From assembly GCA_958510825.1 (NCBI GenBank), contig OY294048.1:12045589-12109588 (forward strand): a stretch of DNA of 64,000 bases, in the 5' to 3' direction. The stretch's first letter is position 1, and every line of letters starts with the position of its first letter. The position numbers and the translations under genes were made by a program. The DNA is from Brachypterus glaber. Its lineage: Eukaryota; Arthropoda; Insecta; Coleoptera; Kateretidae. Shown here one piece after another: positions 58,961-64,000 of this stretch. The notes beneath the pieces were generated by a model. That model worked only from the letters and a program-made list of their open reading frames with translations, was not told where the DNA came from and did not search any database.

Positions 58961-60265
58961 GTGATATTAGGGTCTCTTCATCTAGTATTACTTCGTTCTT
59001 GGTCTTTTGTTTTTGCTTTTTTATGCTTTTCTTCTTTCGGGTAGCGAAATTCTGCCAGTCGCTACTAGCGACACATCAACAGATAAGCATCGTACCTAAT
59101 TCCCCTTAATTTTTTGGCTAAAGGCCTATCCAGAGGCTCGCATAACAGCATAGTACATAAGAATGCGATGCCGTAATTGGCTTACAAGATACATGAATGA
59201 CACATCAAGCCAATCACGGGATCGCATTCTTATGTACTATGCTTGTTATGCGGTTCTCTGAATAGGCCCTAAAGTACCGCAATTTTGTCCAAAAATCATG
59301 AAAGAGAAACACGCATTGTTCTATTTTAGCAACACTAGAAAAAAACCAAAACCAGATCAAAAACCAAGTATAAAAGAACAAAGTAGGTCCAGACAGAGTG
59401 ACACTAGATAATACTTTTGTTTTTGCTTTTTTGGACTTGGCTTTTCTACTTTCGGCTAGCGAAATTCTGCCAGTCGCTACTAGCGACACATCAACAGACA
59501 AGCATCGTACCTACTTCCCCCTAATTTTTTGGGCTAAAGCCCTATCCAGAGGCTCGCATAACAGCATAGTACATAAGAATGCGATGCTGTTATTGGCTTA
59601 CAAGATACACATCAAGCCAATCACGGGATCGCACTCGTAAGTAGGTGATACTATGGTCGCTTTATCTAGTATTACTTCGCTCTTGGTCTTTTGTTTTTGG
59701 ACTTGGCTTTTCTACTTCCGGGTAGCGAAATTCTGCCAGTCGCTACTAGCTACACATCAACAGATAAGCATCGTACCTAATTCCCCTTATTTTTTTTTTT
59801 GCTAAAGGCCTATCCAGAGGCTCGCATAACAGCATAGTACATAAGAATGCGATGCCGGTATTGGCTTACAAGATACATGAATGACACATCAAGCCAATCA
59901 CGGGATCGCATTCTTATGTACTATGCTTGTTATGCGGTTCTCTGGATAGGCCCTAAAGTACCGCAATTTTGTCCAAAATCATGAAAGAGAAACACGCATT
60001 GTCCTATTTTATCAAACTAGAAAAAAAAACAAAACCAGATCAAAAACCAAGTATAAAAGAACAAAGTAGGTCCAGACAGAGTGACGCTAGATAATACTTT
60101 TGTTTTTGCTTTTTTGGACTTGGCTTTTCTACTTTCTGGTAGCGAAATCATGAAAGAGAAACACGCATTGTCCTATTTTAGCAACACTGGAAAAGCCCAA
60201 AACTAGATCAAAAACTAGTATAAAAGAACAAAGTAGGTCCAGACAGAGTGACCCTAGATAATACT
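58961..60265 (+). repeat. tandem array of 3-4 units, each with a hairpin insert
   Basis: The unit starts 'ggtcttttgtttttgc', continues 'agcgaaattctgccagtcgc', 'acatcaacagataagcatcg', then a hairpin (first copy about 59124-59271, 'cctatccagaggctcgcata' and mirror), then 'gaaagagaaacacgcattgt' and ends 'gtccagacagagtgac..tagataatac'. Unit 1 is 58961-59411, unit 2 (59412-about 59684) lacks the right part, unit 3 about 59685-60100 is full, and unit 4 60101-60265 lacks the hairpin. Frames of 80 and 95 codons here are shadows. Confidence 0.85.
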
Positions 60266-60988
60266 AAAGTACGTGGGTATATTTAAATAATTTAAACTTC
60301 AAATCATAATATATTAACCGTTTTATGAACCTGCTTATTCTAAATTTCGTATAGGTCACGTTGGCATTTTATATAATTTTCATTACATAAACCAAGCTAA
60401 TGACGTTTAAAAAAGAAGAAAAAAATTGCACTTTACTATATACATTAATCTTTATAAATCGGGTGTATGAAAAAGGTTTATACAAATAGGGGAGATGTGG
60501 GCCAGAAGTAACCCTAAAATAACTACAGGTTTTTTGTAAATCCCACTCCTCTGATTTCCGCAATCAAATTTTCCTGAAAAAATAACATTGATAGCACGTT
60601 TCCCTCCTGTTTTTTAAAAGTATGGCCCCCTTTGTTTTTTTGTATTTGGGGTGATTTTTTTGAAATTGTAGTACGATTAATCTTTTTAATAAAAGTAATT
60701 GATCGAAAGTTTTCTTTTACTATTTTTTTTTTTATTTTATGTTTTGCTTTCCTCCCCCCTAACATTCTTTTTTAAGCAATTCTTTTTAATTTCAATATGA
60801 TTTGTATTACTACCAAGTTTGGTTTGGACTTTTTCTTAAAAATTTAAATTTGATCGGATCATTCTTTCTTGAGTTATTGCGCGGACAAGAAAACGTGACA
60901 TGCGGACAGACGGACATACTGAGAATTAGTTATCGTAGTAAATACTGAAGGTTTTTGCATATATAGGACCCCATGAAAGTTTAGTAAA
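60266..60988. other. no gene recognised
   Basis: AT-rich. 60855-60920 has 'ttcttgagttattgcgcgga' and a GCGGACAGACGGAC run, the tail type common to other repeats here. Confidence 0.45.
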
Positions 60989-61518
60989 CATTCATTACAA
61001 TAATACTTAACTTTGTTTTAGTCCTGGGAACTCCAACCAAAAGTCCAAAAAGTCCAACCAGTGATTGTTTAATAAACATTCGTGGAGTTCCATATTTGCA
61101 AAAACATTCAGTATTTACTACTGTAACGTTTTATCAGTGTAGACGGACAAAGGGACAGGCGAGCGGACGGACAGACGGACAGAGGGCGTATTTGAAAGTT
61201 GTTTAGGATTGTATATAATATATAATATTATATAATATATAATTTGTATACTTGTATACTTGTATAACTTTGGTACATTCATTACAATAATACTTAACTT
61301 TGTTTTAGTTCTGGGAACTCCAACCAAAAGTCCAAAAAGTCCAACCAGTGATTGTTTAATAAACATTCGTGGAGTTCCATATTTGCAAAAACATTCAGTA
61401 TTTACTACTGAATTATCAGTGTAGTGGACAAAGGGACAGGCGAGCGGACGGACAGACGGACGTATTTGAAAGTTGTTTAGAATTGTATATAACTTGTATA
61501 CTTGTATAACTTTGGTAC
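60989..61518 (+). repeat. tandem duplication, 287-base unit, two copies
   Basis: Copy 1 (60989-61275) and copy 2 (61276-61518) share 'cattcattacaataatactt', 'gggaactccaaccaaaagtc', 'ttcgtggagttccatatttg' and 'gacaaagggacaggcgagcg' almost without change. Copy 2 is shorter: it lacks part of the GACGGACAGAC run and the TATAAT-rich stretch. Confidence 0.9.
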
Positions 61519-62128
61519 AAAAAAAATATTTTTTGCTGGACCAAGACTAAAACCTAATTTTACGCTTTCATTTTCGGGACTAAACTTGCGGTTTTTCTCC
61601 CAAGGGAATAAAAATCACGGCAACCTTGATAATATTAAAATATTATACTTACTATGGTCTTTGCTGGTTCAAAAATTATCTTTGGTGATGTTTTGTAATT
61701 AATTAGCGATTCAAACCAATTTATTTGATTTTAACAAAGAAAACCTTTAAAATTAACATTGTTATAACAATTTATACATAAATTACAATTTATTATCTTC
61801 GTCCATTTTTTTGACGTTTGTGTCAACTATATTAAAAAAAAATTGAAATTGCGATAGCCATGAAACTGACTTTTTGCAATTTACAGGCATCTTGATTAAA
61901 TTACGAAAATAAAACAACCGATTTTAGACGCTTGGTTTTTAATTTTAATTTTATCTACCTACCTAAATTATGTTTGGTCCTGCAAAAAATAGTGTATATA
62001 CCTCAGGACTAAACTTGGCTGTTTTAGTCCCTTGCATTTCTGTTTCCCTCGCTTGCTACGCTCGCTCAGGAAACACTAATGCAGCGGGACTAAAACAGCC
62101 AGTTTAGTCCCTTGGTATATAAATAACT
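61516..62128 (-). mobile_element. dispersed element, copy 2 of 2, without the nested MITE
   Basis: Inverted partner of 33087-33882, preserving the empty target site of the 33544-33758 MITE near 61640-61665. The hairpin end contains 'cctcgcttgctacgctcgct'. No coding frame beyond a 66-codon shadow. Confidence 0.78.
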
Positions 62129-63840
62129 ATTAGACAAAAAAAAATTTCGGGGTTAAAGTATGTGAATTGCGAGAAGTAACTATAAGAAGACGATTACAAT
62201 CGAAGGTCTTATCATAATGATCAAGTATATTAACCCTGATAATAAATTTGATAATCCAATTTACTATTTTTTTATATGATTAGGAAAAACTGCTTAATTT
62301 GCGAATTGGTAATTCTGTTTTCTCAGTGTACCCGGACGAGCAAATTGGGTCTAAATCAACAGACCGAAAACACATTGAATTACCTACCTTCCAAGAAAAC
62401 TTCTCTCTTAAACTATATTAAATTGCATTAGCTAGATTTAGAGAAATATCCAGGGTGCGTCATCATAGATTCACATCATTAAAAAGTTTTAAAAAATAAT
62501 AAAAACACGAGAAAATTTGGAAAAAAAAATAAAAATAAATATTTAAAGGGAAATATTAGAGAAGGTAATATGTTAATAATAATTATTTATTATAATAAAT
62601 TAATAACAATTATTAATAATTATTAATATAATTAATTTAATTATAAAATATTATTAAACGATCTATCGCAAAAAATAATAGTTTTTACTCCCTTACCTTC
62701 CTCTATTTGTATCAGAAACAACCTCAGCAGAGAACTTGGGACTTTATGTTTAAAATTTGAAATTCTTGGTTCATAGTGTTCTTGAGTTATTGTGGACATA
62801 AAAACAAATAGACAGATCGTCTGAGAACACTTTTTTTGAGGAAATCAGCTTTCAATGTCGAAAAGCGTAAAACCAACAGTAATAAAATATTTTTTTAGTA
62901 AAGTTGGACTTTCCAAAGAAAGGTAAGAGTCGTTGCAGTAGTTATATAATATCGATTATTTTTAAGTTTTTATGGTTTTCTGTAAAAAAAAGTTATCGAA
63001 AAAACAATATTTGACTGTGTCCTACCGAGAATCGAACTATGAACGATTTGACTCTGGTACAAGATTAAATAAAAAATATGTATATACAGGGTGCCCCAGC
63101 TAAGACAGATCAATCGTTTTTTGGCGTTATTATTAAAGCTATCGGAATAAAATTTCTCAATTAATATGCACACAAAAAGCTATATTTTTTGCCTAAACAA
63201 ATGTTTTCTAATTGCTTTTATTTCTGAGATAATATTTCATATTATTGCTTTAAATAATAATTAAAAAAAATGAATATAATATTAAACTAATCATTAATTT
63301 ATTTACATTTTCTAAACAAATCATATTAGTATTAAATTATTTTTTAATTAATTTCTTTATTATGATTTTTTTTCATAAAACTTTATCAAGAATTTCACTT
63401 ATTTTGATAGCAGTTGCATTTGAGAATGAATATCAAAATTATAAAAGTCTGGGTAAATATCATATAAATTGACAAAATTTAATAAACTTTAACTTGGGTA
63501 AAATGCGTTTAGGGTTTAAACATTAAATAATTATAACGTACGGCTAACGTAAAAGTACCATAAGTAGTAACCAAAGAGGCTTAAATTAATTTGACTCAGA
63601 TTAAAGTGTTAAAAAATACAGTGATTCCATCTAAGAAATAGTTTTGGTACTTAAAACCCTTAATCACAGACGCTAACAAACAAATTATTGTGATTTTAAC
63701 AAAATAATAAATGGCGATTTCTCCCGTTAGAATAGACAGGGACAAAAGTTCTACCCAAAAAGGATAGAAGACATACATACACTACTACATCCACCCAACC
63801 AAACAAATTCTGTATTTGTTCTATGTTGAACAAACACAAT
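62129..63840. other. no gene; tRNA-like B box and MITE end
   Basis: A minus-strand 'agttcgattctcggtagga' at 63021-63039 resembles the B box and acceptor arm of a tRNA or tRNA-SINE, but no A box was found. At 63086 'acagggtgccccagctaaga' looks like one terminus of a TA-flanked MITE. Confidence 0.4.
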
Positions 63841-63999
63841 ATTTACTTGGCCGGGCGAAAAGTGCAACTATATTAATTTTATTAAAGAAATTACTGGCGC
63901 CATCTAAATTTTAGTAGAATTATCTTATTCTACAGATTCACATTAGCTATGTTCGTTCGTGCTGCTCAGTGCTACACTTTCCGGCCAACCAAATAAATA
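63841..63999. repeat. short inverted-repeat element at window end
   Basis: 'atttacttggccgggcgaaa' then 'agtg' faces 'cactttccggccaacc' then 'aaataaat'. Arms of about 24 bases. The right edge is at the window border. Confidence 0.6.
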
Positions 64000-64000
64000 C

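Noticed and set aside
63021..63039. tRNA B-box-like sequence on the minus strand
   Set aside because: No A box at the proper distance and no second copy of a SINE body, so not called as an RNA gene.

Overview
The window looks like nuclear DNA from an insect, most likely a beetle. It is AT-rich, has small exons separated by long introns, uses GT..AG splice sites, and is packed with inverted-repeat transposons and SINEs. The order-level call rests on the gene families and repeat style only; no species is claimed. No CRISPR, operon, rRNA gene or intact tRNA gene was seen. Most open reading frames longer than 60 codons here are chance frames inside repeats. The real coding exons are short and were found by joining splice sites in phase.

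Three host genes can be supported. (1) A gustatory receptor (7tm_7/Gr family) on the + strand, four exons between 16758 and 19475, lacking a recognisable first exon and the last exon with the TM7 end. (2) An RR-type cuticular protein on the - strand, four coding exons between 32394 and 24394, complete at 146 residues, with a TATA box, initiator and poly(A) signal. (3) A DM4/12-family secreted protein on the - strand, four coding exons between 58398 and 39313, complete at 198 residues and spread over 19 kb by repeat-filled introns. One further host-like or element-like gene, a decayed three-exon copy of a SWIM-zinc-finger (YqaJ-associated) family, lies at 7292-8502.

Layout: 1-7291 holds repeats only, including a foldback element at 1606-2156. 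7292-8502 is the pseudogene. 8628-16709 is repeats and hairpins. 16758-19475 is the receptor. 19993-23987 holds nested MITEs, a LINE fragment and an orphan coding fragment. 24100-32500 is the cuticle gene, whose introns hold a 5S-rRNA-like SINE, a LINE 3' end, a Harbinger-like MITE and a relic second copy of the gene's own promoter and first exon. 33087-39082 has a two-copy repeat, a tRNA-derived SINE and a dead Tc1-like transposon. 39313-58398 is the DM4/12 gene, with a telomere-like foldback, a piggyBac-like MITE and several TA-flanked MITEs in its introns. 58961-64000 is tandem and inverted repeats.

The genes do not form a pathway that the sequence reveals. The mobile-element record is the richest part: nested insertions, a filled site matched by an empty site, target duplications of several types (TA, TAA, TTAA, 8-9 bp), and a large share of sequence that would fold into long double-stranded RNA if transcribed.
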